Shown here piece after piece: positions 25,501-38,659 of a stretch of DNA of 64,000 nt (positions are counted from its first letter, which is position 1; every line of letters begins with the position of its first letter). The stretch spans positions 70,127,501 through 70,191,500 of the forward strand of contig NC_071667.1 in the NCBI RefSeq assembly GCF_028554725.1, in the 5' to 3' direction. Made by a program: the position numbers and the translations under genes. The stretch is from Zeugodacus cucurbitae. Its lineage: Eukaryota; Arthropoda; Insecta; Diptera; Tephritidae. Below the pieces are notes generated by a model, which saw only the letters and a list, made by a program, of their open reading frames with translations, ran no database searches and was not told where the DNA came from.

Positions 25501-27360
25501 ACTAATCAGACATTATCGTAACTATGTGCTGTGATATTTGAACACTTAATATGTTACATATAAACATACTATTATGATGTGAATAAATTTATATACATGA
25601 ATGGGCTACTTTTAATGAGAAAATTAATTCGTCACAGTCAGTACCTTATACAATACCAACTCATATGTATATGTATAAATATGTAAGACATACATATGTG
25701 CTTGAATTTCATTGTCTCTAGTGATTTCATCAAAATTGAAGTTTGTACAGCCATTATTATTACCAAATTTATACTCTTAACAATAATCAATAGTAGATTA
25801 TGTTTCTGTTTTCAAAAACTAAGTATATCCGCAATGAAAATCTATTATTCTCTGCAGTGTATACTAGTATTATAGCCTTTCTGAAATGAATCAAGGATTA
25901 AATAAAACAACTGATTCATTGCAAAAGCAATAATCGCTCCAAAAAATTTATATTTTTTTCGCAATGTTGAAAATATTTGGTTAATAACTTAATAAATAGA
26001 GTTGGTAATAAAAGCTTATCAAACACACCAAACAATCATAAAGCTCTTTGTTGTGATGTATGTGTATTCGCCATAAATAAATCAACATTTGTAGGCGCCT
26101 GAACAATAACGTTAGTAATTTAGATGATAAGTGCAATTTACACTCCATTCCCAATATGGATTTAATAATATGTGGTTAGACAATTACAGATATGCCCTGC
26201 AGTGAAGCTTTAACTGGTGAGGGAATTTAGTAGTTTACAATTACTAATGACTGTCGGAAATTTAGCTGGATAGAAGTATGGCTTATGGACATGGCTTATA
26301 CTAATTAAAGAGCGGGTTTCCAATGGGACTAGATGATTTGCTTCACAATCGAATTATAAATTGTTTGTCAATTTTTCCAACCGTTATGACACTGGTCCGA
26401 ATAGTATAGTCGACTAACTAGTAAGCTTGTGTTTCACACTAATTGGAAAGTAGTTTACAGCTACTTGATTTTACTTTAGGTTATGTATAATTATCCACAG
26501 TATTGGTATCAATATATGCAGACATTGTTGCAAAAATATATTTCTTCAACACCCTCAAAGCGAAAAGGTCGTTGCGAACCTTTCAAGAGTGCGATTTCAC
26601 ACACCAGCCCATATACACACATACACATACAAATATGAGCCGCAAGTCAATTCTCAGCAACCAAAGCAGTGATATAATAGCACACCAATGCACTCGACAA
26701 CACTCCACACCTTTTTTCGCGTCTTTAGGTTGTTGGAACGGCGGCAATTGTTGTGAATGACGTTGAATGTCGCAACGATCTAGATAATTATTGTCAGACT
26801 GGCATACATACATATATAACTACATATATATACACACATACCTAGTTATACTCAAATCCACTGTTACCGTTAGCGTTTAAGGTGTTTTGCATACATACGA
26901 ATCAATGAGCGCACCGCCAGCAGCAACACACACACACATATACAAACACTTAAATTTGTGTCTACACTTCCAAGTGCCATGCACCCACAAGCCGTTAAGT
27001 GTAACACCGAATTAAAACGGAAACCGTACAATATTGTAAACCTTCGAGCGCTTTTTTGTCATGGAGAAAGCTTTTAATGGGCCACTTTTCTTGTGATCGT
27101 TTAAAGTGATTGACACAATCAAGTACCGTTACAAGCGAAATCTTTATCCCTACTCACCTGAGTGTGTATAACAATAAGCACTTGTGCACATGTGTGATAA
27201 TTCGACGAATACGACAATAACACAAAGGAAATTATTGCGCAATAAAGAAAAGAAGGCAAGCAATAATTTCGAAAATGTTTGTAAACAAATTATTATGTCT
27301 GTATGTAATAAAAATTATTTTTGGAAATTTCCAGCAGTTACTATAAATTAACAGTTTAAA
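22586..27360. other. AT-rich noncoding DNA with degenerate repeats
   Basis: No exon is supported. At 24329 TTAAGGGTTATATACC looks like one end of a repeat, but no partner end is seen. A 14-bp inverted repeat TCGTTC-GT-GAACGA lies near 24597, with a related CGTTCACGAAC near 24740. 26600-27000 has CA/TA microsatellites and a less AT-rich patch. Confidence 0.4.
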
Positions 27361-27365
27361 AAGCT

Positions 27366-27445
27366 TAATGTTGTCGCTTCTTCCAATTCAGCGATTTCTC
27401 ATATGATTGTAAAATGACGGTTTCCTTTAAGGTTCTCTTTATTTT
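27366..27445 (-). repeat. Fragment of the 5.2/49/59-kb mariner family
   Basis: Short match to the transposase-end segment shared by the mariner relics at 5217, 49000 and 59430: AATGTTGTCGC, CAGCGATTTCTC and TTTAAGGTTCTCTTTATTTT occur in the same order and spacing. Neither end is preserved. Confidence 0.45.
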
Positions 27446-27734
27446 AAAATCAAATCGAGTGTCTTACTTTTTATACCACCTACTTCATGAAACGATTTTT
27501 CCTGGCAGTAGTACATTGGACGATTTCATGTTGAAAGACAAAAAATGCTTTAAGAAATATCCAACTTAAAGCCTAGATGTGCGTACTTTCGAGTACAAGG
27601 GCAGTCGGATATGGGTTTTAGGAATTTGAACTGAAATGTAGAGGGGTTTTTTGTGTGCTTCAGTTACTGAAGAGGAAGCACACATCAAGGTGCAGTCCAG
27701 TAAGGGAGCTTTATGAGACGACTTAATAGATTCA

Positions 27735-28215
27735 ACACTAGTTGCCATCCTAGCGTCAGCAAGAGCGCGACAAAGAGTTCCATATTGCTATGAGAACTGA
27801 CGTACTTTGGCGGTCACTAGCCAACGGAGCGAATGCACTAGATAGATGCATCCTATTTATATATGTTGGCATTCGCTAGCACTTTCATATGATAATGCAT
27901 AATCACACCACTATGACCAGGTGCGCGACAATCCCGGAAATACCGAAATCGCGTTTTTTCGTAAGGCTGATAAAGGCTGCGTCCAGGTAGACAGTTCAAA
28001 CGCTTCGGATCAGCTAGAGGATGCTATGTGCTTGACTAATCGAAGTAATAGCCATCCAATGTGACCAAGAGCGCGTCCAAATACCGTTAACGGTATAACG
28101 ATTTCTCACTTTGACGCGCTCAAACGCTTCGGATGACTTAAATAGTCGATTCTATTGGCTACAATTACCGACACTAGTAGCCATCCTAGCGTCACCAGGA
28201 GCGCGACAATACCGG
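27735..28215. repeat. Local repeats with GACCAGGAGCGCGACAAT-like core
   Basis: A 39-bp unit at 27735-27773 recurs at 28171-28209 with about three mismatches. Its core (GYSACCARGAGCGCG) appears again at 27912-27936 and 28061-28086, giving four copies about 120-165 bases apart. A second shared block (CAAACGCTTCGGAT) lies at about 27992 and 28121. The stretch is less AT-rich than its flanks and codes for nothing recognisable. It looks like a decayed tandem array or the remains of a repetitive element; I cannot name the family. Confidence 0.6.
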
Positions 28216-28934
28216 TTTCTCTGCTATACTTCTATGGATATAAAATAAAATGTTTGCCGTCTGCTTTAGAAGCCGAAAAAAGCGTTTTTTAGCAATTTTT
28301 TTTGAAAGGGAAGGAAATGATTGCGGTAAACGGAATTTTAAACGATAGTGTACTATATTTAAGGCTTAAAAAACAATATTTATTTTAAAAATATATTGAA
28401 ATTTTTTGTAAATATTTTTCTGGAGCGCCTGGAGTCTGCACTTGTAAATCGGTGCCGGTGATGGAGGTCGTGCGATGCATCTGAAATAGTCGAACCTAAT
28501 TTTTTTTTAATTTTTATAAGTTTCTTTTCTTTATGAACTAAAAAAATACCGAAGAAGTTATAAAATTCCAAAATTTTTCGAAGTTTGAAAAAAAAATCAC
28601 TTTTTTAAGAAAAAAATTGACTTTAAGTTGCAAAACAAGTAGTTTAAAAAATACTTTTGTTCAACTTTTTTAGTTCAAATAGAAGATAATTTAATACTGA
28701 AGCTAGACCACTTTGGTATTTCGATCGGACATATATTCTTTTTGCTATCGCCGGTACACTTGTTAAAATGAAAACTCGAGAAAACGCGCTCTAAAGGTCT
28801 GCCTGAGCATTCGCACCTGCTCGACGCTCGGCCACCAAAACTGCTCCAGCTTCGAAAATATGTCGAATTGGCCTCTGGAATTTTAAAGACATATTCTTGG
28901 ATAGTTTTGGAAGAGATTTAAAACAAAACAAGAA

Positions 28935-29656
28935 AAAACGTTAACTTCGGCTGTACCGAAGCTAATATACCCTTCACAGGTGCATATCTTTTAGTAACTA
29001 TGTGTTTAAGCAAATTTAAAGACGTAAGAAAAAGTAAGTAAAAAAAAGAAAACGTTTTACTAATTCTTTTTATCCGGGTAGTTTGCTAGAAACATTAAGG
29101 TTATATAGTTAACCGATCTGAACAATTTCTTCGGAGATTATATTATCCACGTCAAATTTCGTGAAGATACCACATCAAATGAGAAAATTTTCCATACAAG
29201 CCATTGATTCCGATCGTTCAGTTTGTATGGCAGCTATATGCTATAGTGAACCGATCTGAACAATTTTGTCGGAGATTAAATTATTGCTATGAACCAAAAA
29301 TTTACCAAAATTCGTGAAGATATGTATTAAAATGCGGAAGTTTTCCATACAAGCCCTTGATTCCGATCGTTCAGTTTGCATGGCAGCTATATGAAATAGT
29401 GGTCCTATATCGGCAGTTCCGACAAATGAGTAGCTTCTTGAAGAGAAAAAACATCTGAAAAATTTCAAAACGATATCTTAAAAACTGAAGGACTAGTTCG
29501 TATATATACAGACGAACAGACAGACGGACATGGCTAAATCGACTCAGCTCAACATACTGATCATTTATATATATACTTTATAGGGTCTCCGACGCTTCCT
29601 TCTGGGTGTTACAAACATCGTGACAAACTTAATATACCCTGTCTGTTCAGGGTTTT
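28935..29656. repeat. Dispersed repeat with hairpin head and internal duplication
   Basis: The head contains a perfect hairpin, CTTCGG-CTGTA-CCGAAG (28945-28961), followed by AATATACCCTTCACAGG. Inside, a unit of about 150 bp is repeated: TTCCATACAAGCC...GATTCCGATCGTTCAGTTTG...GGCAGCTATATG...CCGATCTGAACAATTT occurs at about 29190-29270 and again at about 29345-29400. The tail has ACAGACGGACATGGCTAAA, TCGACTCAGCTC and ACTTAATATACCCTG. This pattern is familiar from interspersed repeats common in fly genomes; I do not assign a class. The minus open frame at 29241-29468 is a by-product. Confidence 0.65.
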
Positions 29657-31369
29657 TTGAAACCTGTAAAGCAGACTACTGCCTTAAGACTTCTCCCAAA
29701 TTGTTTTGCTTCGCCCAAGAAGTCAATTATAATATATTGGGGTTGAATGTAGAAGATTACTGCGAAAATATGCGTTTAAGTTTTGAATATAGTACGAAAG
29801 AATTTTTTTATATGACCTAAAAATGTCAGTTCTATCAAACTACCTTGCTTAAAAAATAATAAAAAATCAACGCTTAACTATACTTACACGTGTCTCATAT
29901 ACAGATCAACAGCGTAATAGGTGTGAGTACCTATTTAATAATAATTTCATGGAACATTTAACGCTTCATCACTAATGAACCGACACCGAACGGTTGCATG
30001 CTGCTTTTGGGCGAATTTCGTAAATGAGCTACTCGGTTATGCGAAAAGGCAATGCGCAATTAATCTTGCCGCCAACTGGCGCAGCGGTAAGTGCACCAAA
30101 AAAAAAAAACAAAGTACTCATTCATATTTAAAAACATGTATTTATCTGTTTAACCACGGTCGTCGGATCATTTAACATTCCACACAGTTTTTTGCACGAA
30201 TTTACATGACTTCGTGTGTCTGGCAGAGCTTCATGCTGTTTCCCGACACCTTAAGGTTACTCAAAACAAAATACACAAGACATAGATGTGCGCACGCGCA
30301 GCTTCTGTTTGTTTGGCAAGTGCGCAATTGTTTCGCATTAAATTGGGATAGTAATGATTATTCAGCATTACATGGCGATTAAATCCTTTTAAGCATTAAT
30401 GCGTTGTAGCTGGCTGACACAGCAAGGTGGATGTGTAATTCGTTTTGTGATTATGTTAAATACACCGAAAAATAAGAGCACAATGAATTTGTATTCAGTA
30501 AAAGGTTTTTTGTGAGTTGTTTTGTGTAGTTTTTTTTTAATTTTTTGTATTCTTTTTTTTTTGAAACTAAGTCAGCTGAATACAATTAAATTAAGTTAAC
30601 AAAATTTTTGTGTGTTGTGATTGCTTGTTGTTTGGTGATTGTTGTGTAGGTGTTTAGCAATCACTTTTATGCAGCCAATCAAAGCCATGTAACTAACAAA
30701 GCCTGACTGCTCATTCTTCTATATTACATAATTAACCTTTACAGCTAAGCAAGTTCAACTGCGGTATCCTATTATTTTTAAATTCAATCTTACTTCACTT
30801 CGCATGCCAATCTTTCGAGTTTCAATTAATTCGGTCACGTTGGAAAATATCTTTTGAAAACACCCTTCAAATTCTTCAAATTCAGTGGGAATTTAAATAG
30901 CACTTTTCGTTCAGCCTTGACGGTTGATAAGTAATCTCATACATATATACACGTAGATGTAGACATTTATGAGCTTATAAGAGAGTATATAAAAATAGCT
31001 TAGTCTACTAAAGCTAGATACACGACCGCAAGAAAGCAATTAATAATTAATTAATTAATTAATACAAAAGCACTAACAAAAAAATCATTTTTTTTGTTCA
31101 TAGAAGAATAATAGACGGAGTTATTTCATATTAGGTTCTTATGCGATAATAATAGTAATAATTTTGGTATTCGACAGAATTCCCGTTGCTATATGGAAAG
31201 AACGTCGAAAGGTGAATAAGGGCACCCCACATTGTGAAGTTCGTTCCTCCTTACTATGGTTAATATGTCATTAAGATGGAGATACTTTAATTAAATTTAG
31301 CTCTTACGGATACTGAAAAATTATAGCATACTTTGACAGTATTATATTATATGAGCTACGTCAAGTATA
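29657..31369. other. Noncoding DNA
   Basis: No supported gene. Contains an A-run near 30098, T-runs near 30530-30560, and an ATTA repeat at 31042-31062. Confidence 0.4.
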
Positions 31370-31816
31370 CGAGATGTGTTCAAAAAATAACGGGAATTTA
31401 AAAATTTCTGAAGTTTTTCTCGAAGTACGATAAGTTTTTCAGTTGCATTGAATGCTTACTGTTAGTATCAGCCGTTAAGTTTAAACGTGTTTCTATGAGC
31501 TTGGCGATTTCGTTTGTTAAAAAGCTTCGTGAAAATAATACTGGAGTCATGTCCCAGCCTCCATTATCGCCAGACTCCGTGACTCCGTGTGATTTTTTCC
31601 CATTCCAAAATATAAAGATAACCTTAAAGAGACGTCGTTTTAGAAGCATACAAAAAATCGCTGAAAGAGCCAAAGGCAATCCCAATAATAGGGTTTGAGA
31701 AGCGTTTCGACGTTTGGAAGAAGCGCTAGCATAAGTTCACTATCGGATGGGGACTATTTTGAAAGCGTCAACATTAATGTAGACGAAAGAATAACTTTTT
31801 TTTTTTGTTCAAAAGA
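31370..31816 (+). pseudogene. mariner-like element relic, transposase C-terminal part
   Basis: The left end is well kept: TA, then CGAGATGTGTTCAAAAAATAACGGG, the same terminus as the 5217-5680 element. Plus-strand translation from 31495 gives SLAISFVKKLRENN...SQPPLSPDS...PCDFFPFQNIKITLKRRRF, the mariner block around the third catalytic Asp (canonical PPYSPDLAPCDFF). After a stop, a KRFDVWKKR-like piece follows. The right terminus is eroded (TTTTTTGTTCAAAAGAG near 31800). This copy keeps the D motif that the 5.2-kb copy has lost. It is non-functional. Confidence 0.75.
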
Positions 31817-34800
31817 GCCAAAATTTACGACTTGCATTTGCCATTAATTCGATTTTGACTGAAATGATTCTTTTGACGATGTAGAATATAATCTTGGAGG
31901 TGTCTCTTTTCTCTGTGATCATATATATTGTCTCAATCCGGCCGATAGATATACATATATCGGGGGTGGTTGGTCAATGACAAAAGTTTTGGATCTTAGA
32001 CTTTTATTTATCCACATCAAGTTGAAGAAATAAAAATAATTTATTTAAGTAGAATTGAGATGGATTTAAAGCCTTCTGTAAATACATGACATTTTCGTCT
32101 TTTGGTACTACAAAAGACTTATCTTTAACTTCCCAATTTTCATGATGATAAACAACTGTGGCACCAAATCTAACCTGACCTAATATCATTGAAGTATTTG
32201 GATGAAAATTTCCTTTGCAGAAAAATCACTTTTAATTCGAATTTTGAAGTAATTTTTCGATTTGTCATAACGCTATAATATATAATAATTTTTTTATAGG
32301 TTTTGAGCTTATTCCGCCAGTATTTGGACTCACGTTACAAAGAGCTGTAGTCAGAAACTGAACTTTTTTGTTCAAATACTTATTCACATCAACAAATATT
32401 TCACGATCTATATCGATTTAATAGCAAATAGGTTTTTTCTATTTATCCCAAGAAAATCAAAAAGATCAGTACATGATTGTTGCGATCCTGTGATTATCGT
32501 GATCCTCAAGAGTATCGTGATCTCAACAAATAACTTTTTTCAATAGTCTCTTATAAAAAAGTTTACTGCACATCGGTTTTAAACTTTGATCTCCGAGGTT
32601 TCTCAGTTGACTGCGAATACCAAATGTGTGATGCCCGGATATTCGCAGTAATTACATATGTGACTTCAGTCATTTTCATTTCCGTGTGGAGCGAACGAGA
32701 CACATTTATTTCAAAACCAATTTTTAACTGTCACTCAGCTGTCAGAGTAAAGGTGAAGTTATCGCATTAAAATTACCAAAAATAAATTAAATGCGATGAT
32801 ATAACATGTGAAATTTCCCATGCGACTAAAATTTAATATTCTAAAAACGTAATTATACTCAAGAGCATATGTGTATCAATAAAGCTAATGAGCATAGAAG
32901 TTAGTATGTGAGTATGAGTATGTAATGTATGTGAGTTTGCAAGCAGCTGCGGACAAACGTGTCTAAGATAATAGAATAATTGATTTTATGTACCAAATTT
33001 CGTAAGAGATCACAATAATATAGAACAAAAGGTGGAGTATGAAGAACAAAAACAAAAGAAACATATTATATATATATATATTTATTAAAACATATATGAA
33101 CATATGTGTACTTGTCTTGCCACCTTCGACTACAGCTTTACTATAACAACAACAACAAATATAAAAAATGTATGTTGTACATAATTGAATCAGTCGCTAT
33201 GTCTTAAAGCCATCAACAAAAGTTCAGCATTCAATTTTTTTCAACTATTGTTTGGTTCTTTTGCACGCTTGTCTCGCTATTCATTTTAACAATTTACGGT
33301 AAATTACATATTTTGTTTTGTGCGCTTTAGCTATGATTTTCATATTCAAGTGCAGCAGCGAAATTCGGAAATCACAAACACGAACTCTTAGTGACTGGCA
33401 ACAATTTTGTCTGGCGCGACTAAGTGGCTAACTGAAATTACTAGACCCCCTGCTGTGGCGCCGCCTGTGTCTCTGGTCCCACAAGAGGGGGTGGTTGCTT
33501 GCTTGTGTTGATGTTGGCATGAATTGCTATTTTTATACACTTTATTGTTGTTGTTATTTGTATTTTTTTCTGGTGGCAACTGGCATTTAAATATCAGATT
33601 GTTAATGCCAACTACCAAGCGGTTTCGGGCAAATTGCGAATGCTCGTTTGATAAGTCGAGTAAACGGGTGGCAGGTCGTGCAACAGATGTTGCTGCAGCG
33701 AGTTTGCGCATTTTTTTGCGGGATTAAATTTTTTTATTTCATTTTTTATTTTATTTTATTTTTTATTTTATTTTATTTTTTTCTGCTTTTATTTTCTGTT
33801 TTCTTGTTTAATTTTTTTCCTTTGTATTGTCATGCTTTTTAAGCGCTTATTTTGATTTGATGCAGACCAAGCCGCAGCGTGACATTTAAAGGCTGGGTTT
33901 TTGCTTTCATTCGCCACAAAAGTGTGCACACTTGAATACATATAAATAGTTATGCATACTCACTTAATAATGATTGAATTTTCACTATTATTGTGCAGAC
34001 CTTTTGCACTCTAATGTGCCACAATTAAATTAAAAAAAAAAAATATTTCAAAAATTTCAAAGTTAATTGTGCATGAACACTTTGTTAGGCTGTTTTGGAG
34101 CCGCTTTTGAAATTGCCGCTCAGCCGAAGCATAATCCAATTTTGTTGATTTATCAAAAGCTATCACTTGAGTACGCGCTTTGCACACTCACTCACATTCA
34201 CTTGTGATATTTAAAAACGCACTCGCTTTCATTTGTGCCACACGTGTGTAATTCAATATGAAATCTGTAACTAAGCGTCGGTCAAAAACATAAGTCAGCA
34301 TACATCTCTATGTATTTACATATGCACAGAAGCGCATTCATGCACTGCACGCGCCAGTTGACGCACAATAATATTGTTTACAAAATTTTATGTCCGGTAA
34401 AAAATGTAAAGCAAGTGCAATACAAGTTTACATATGGATATATATAACATACTCAAATGTATATGCGTTTAGCCACACGCGCATGCGCAGCGTATTAGTT
34501 AAGCTTCCGGTTGCCATGGTGCGCCGCAGCTCAAATGGCATCGAATTCACTCAGCTCCGGTGTGCAGGCGTTGGAAAGGCCAACGCAACACGCACGTACA
34601 CACCACCACCATGACCTCGAGGCAGCTCCACTGTCAGCTGGCAAAAGAAATCTGCAAGACCACAGGCGTCGGTATGTAAGTATATGTGAATAAACAAATT
34701 ATTAGTTGTGTGTGAGGTGTGACTCAATATGTGTAATTATTAATTTTCTCACCCACCGGTGTGATTAATTGAAAAACGCCTTTTGTACTTGTGTGTTTAA

Positions 34801-37800
34801 TAAAATTAAAATTTTAAATATTTCAATCAAATTTGTTTCACGCAGATATTGCTGAGGTGTTCGCACAATTTTTGTCGATTTTGTTTAATAGTATGAATTA
34901 ATCTTAAGGGTAACAAAAAAGTAAGGCTAAAATTTAGTATTTATTATTTCATTTATTTTATTTTTTTTTTATAAGAACTCAGCAAATTTTATTAATTTAA
35001 AAATATTAATTAGTTACTTAATTTAAAACGCAATAATAATCAAGCCATTTGACTCTTAATTGATCAATTAAGCGAATTTCTGCAAATTCACCCTTAATTG
35101 TTATGAAATTACCATTTAGTAGAACAATTAACTAATTATTAAATAGGTATTTAAAATACATCAAATTGATTTAAAAGATCCCATGCAACCCTGTTGAGTG
35201 TGTTTAATTCGACGAAGAAGCGGATTTTCATACACAAAAACCAAAAATTGCTTTATTTTTATTATAGTTAATTATAATTTAATAATAAATTGAGTATGTT
35301 CGAATACCCAACTCAATTAGTCTATCAACATCTTAATTGTCTCAGCTAATTGACATAAATTAAAAGAGGTGTTAATAACATAAAATACTTTTCGAAAATG
35401 TGATATATGTGTTTTTGCTTTAGGATGAAGCTTGAAACTAGATATGAAATACAAAAGACTTAAGCAACGAACTCGCATCCCAAATAATTAAAGCAATACT
35501 ATTACCTTCATCTGAGTTGCATAAATGATAAAGGATTAAGATTTATGTAAAGCCATTTTTTTATTAATTAACAAATACAGTGATCCCTGCTTAATTCAAC
35601 CTTCTTTAGTTACATCTTGTTCAGCGTAATATTTTATTAATTTATGAATGCAAAAATCCTTAAAAACTACAAATTTGAAATCTTCACAGAGTGGAATTAA
35701 AATATTAATGTATTTAGTTTTTTCCTTACGGTCCACTATGTTCTTATCCGTCGTTTGATGTCTACCCAAGGCAGTCAGTCAATTTTGTCTAAGAGAGTTA
35801 CATGCGTTGACATGCCTTTAAATGATAGTGATGTTTCAACTCCTCCATATTTTACGATTCTGCCAATTACTTAGTCTTTATTATACGTGACGTATATACG
35901 GCCTGTCACTGAATACCATCATATTAAAAAAAAATTTAGTTTTCATTATATTTTTTTTCTTAAGCAATACAGTGGACAAATATTGCATATTACACATAGC
36001 GAAACAGAAAAAGATATGTTCTCAGATGTATATTAATGGATGGTATATAAGAAATTTCTCATAACTATTAACATTTTTTCAGTTAAAATATATCTTTTTA
36101 GTTTGTGGAAATTTGACGGATCAATGTAAAGATGATTCAAAGAATACTTTGGTATGAAGAGCAAAATAGTTTACATAGAAGCATCATTTTTTGTGGAATT
36201 TACAAATTGTCATTTATATTCTATTGAAAAATCAAAAAATATTATTCAGAGAAATTAGGTGTGGTTACTTTAATTAAGTCATTTACAGCTTCCTTGATTT
36301 GCACTATAGCTTATATTAAATGAATGCTTTTATTAACTTTCACTATTAATTAGAGCAAATATTATATTTTATATACTTAATTTTTTTTCTCCTCCCTAAG
36401 GACACTGTGACACTTTAACGAGCCTATCAGGCGCCAGTCTACGCAGCAAAAACTACAGTTAAAATAGGCAGCTCCGCTGGTGGGCATTTACATGCATGTA
36501 TCTACATACATATATAGGTATATATTGATAAAGAAAAAAAAAAAAATCATACATAAATATGTTGCCGTTTAGCTGCATGCTGCGAACCACTTGCTATACC
36601 AGTAAAGTTTATTTTGCTTAGCAAATTCACAAAAAATCGAACTCTTGTCTGTACACCTATTTAGCAATGCGTATTTTATGCCTTTAGGCGTTAAATTTTA
36701 TTATTTATTATCAGTGTTATTGCTACTTGATTTTGTGACATATCGATTGGGTTCGCTTGCAAGCGATTATGCAAATGAAATTGTAGTTTTGTGTTAATTA
36801 AAACGGGTCATGCATATTCAAAATAGAAAGATTCGTTTTGAAGCAATATTTTTGAATGGTGATTTAAATAAATTATTTGTTTTTGGTATGATTGTTTAAA
36901 AAAATGCAATTTTTGTTTAATAATTTGAAAATAATTAGTAAACATTTAAATATAATAAATGCTGGATTTTACTAACAAGTAATTTACAAACTATTTTTAA
37001 CAGTAATGAAATAGAAATACTAAAATACTATCAAATATATTAAGAGTTGTCGTCTGTTGATTTTTGTAAGCGGCACAAAGAGCAAATCAAGACTATAAAG
37101 TAGTTTGAGACTGCTAAGAGTGTGAGAAATAAAAAAATGTTGCAGTGAGGAAGCCCAAAACGAGAGTTCGCGAATATTTTCAGCCAACCACACTGATTTT
37201 CCACATCATTTGTATGTTTGGCATGAAAAATAAACGGTTTTGCTTATTGATTTTGGCGCCTAACTGTTTTAGTTTGTTTACATTTCATAAGCGAAGCATG
37301 AGAAATGAAACAGTACAGTGAGCTTTTGAGATTAGCAACAATGAATATATTCACTCTCATACGTAAAAATGAATATGGAAAGTTAATAATAATATCTACA
37401 ATCTATACCTGCTATAAAGTAGGAATAACGAAAGAGTTGCAACTCCAACCTATTAGGTCTACAACTTTGCTTCCGCCGTTTTCCAATAGATGTCTCTAGG
37501 GTCAAGCACTGGTCGATTAAATCGATTAAATCGTTTTATATTGATCTTGGACATTTGTGTCAACATTAACCCAACAAAATATTTGTAGAGATCTGTTTGC
37601 ATACCAAACTTATTCTCAACTGAAAATGTCACTTTTTCAGCCGAATTCTCGACATTTGCGGGAAATTTTGCTTTTCTTTTTTAATTCCAAGAAAAGTGCG
37701 GCTGAGGCTCATCGACATTTGTAACATCGACATTTGTAACAGTTTTTATACAAAAAAAAAAACTTAACTTTACAAAAAAAAAAACGGCGAAAGCAAAGTT

Positions 37801-38516
37801 GTAGACCTAATATAAGCTTACATAAGACGTGAATGTCAAAATGGTACACTCTCTGGCTGAATATATCCATTATCTGTGTTACTTAATAAAATATCACATT
37901 TAATGTGGTGACGGCTTGGAAAAGAATGGACCAATTGTCTCACAATAACACCGAAGATATGGTAAGTAGTGTTCTAGTTTCTTCATTTGTACTCAGCGAC
38001 CATAGTGATAGTATTTGGTAGTAGAAGATGGACAGTTCTTCGAACTTATTCTCTTTATTTTAGATTGTATGGAACTCCACTATTCTCTCTCACCATATTC
38101 ATAAATAAATTGGGAATTATTCAAATTAATTCAGTATGAAATTGAGGTCTCGCTTTAGTCGCCTGATAATTTGTTGTGGAAATTGGACGTAACGACCGTA
38201 ACCGTTTTATTTACATTGTGCTCAATTTCTATGACATATGTAGTAAGATGAAGAGATGGAAATATAACAAAAGAAAGGCTAAACTAAACAACATAAAATT
38301 CACTCTTCATACTTTTAGATTGCTTCAAGACATTAAATCGTAATTATGACATTATATTTTATGATATCTTATGGTAAATAAGATGTATTGGTATAAATAT
38401 CCAGTTTGGAAAGGACTTCATCGAAACCATAATACTTACGAACGACTCAACCCACAGGGAAATCTACCAAACTTCAACATTAAAATAACAAACTGCAAAC
38501 TTTTTGCGATACTTAC
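31817..38516. other. Mostly noncoding DNA with a few GC-richer patches
   Basis: Includes a 61-codon minus frame at 32004-32189 of unknown meaning, less AT-rich patches at 33390-33720 and 34480-34690 (the latter listed separately), and simple TTTTA repeats at 33730-33785. I see no full gene. The region could be intron of a gene whose exons are sparse. Confidence 0.4.
34611..34671 (+). CDS. Possible first coding exon (tentative)
   Basis: ATG at 34611 sits in a good context (CCACCACCATGA), opens a 20-codon frame (MTSRQLHCQLAKEICKTTGV) and runs into a strong splice donor (GGTATGTAAGT). The patch is clearly less AT-rich than its surroundings. I do not recognise the peptide and could not find the next exon, so this may be chance. 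Confidence 0.2.
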
Positions 38517-38643
38517 TGTATCAAAGCCACTGAGTGCAATGAAACACGCGCCGACGCTCTTAACGAGACCCGCAACAATTTCGCGTCGGTACAATACCGA
38601 CTCACCAAAAACCAGCGCATTAATGGCGCATACGAGAAACCAG
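38517..38643 (-). CDS. Candidate internal exon of a membrane protein, possibly amino acid transporter-like
   Basis: On the minus strand an acceptor (CTCCCTCCAG) precedes, and a near-perfect donor (GTAAGTAT) follows, a 127-base open exon that completes one codon and adds exactly 42. The peptide is hydrophobic: WFLVCAINALVFGESVLYR, then EIVAGLVKSVGACFIALSGF and DT. The segment GLVKSVGACFIALSGFD resembles the transmembrane block around CFYAFVGFD of cationic amino acid transporters. That similarity is from memory and is weak. GC content is well above the flanks. No neighbouring exon was identified, so it could also be an exon fragment or pseudogene. Confidence 0.35.
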
Positions 38644-38659
38644 CTGGAGGGAGCCACAA

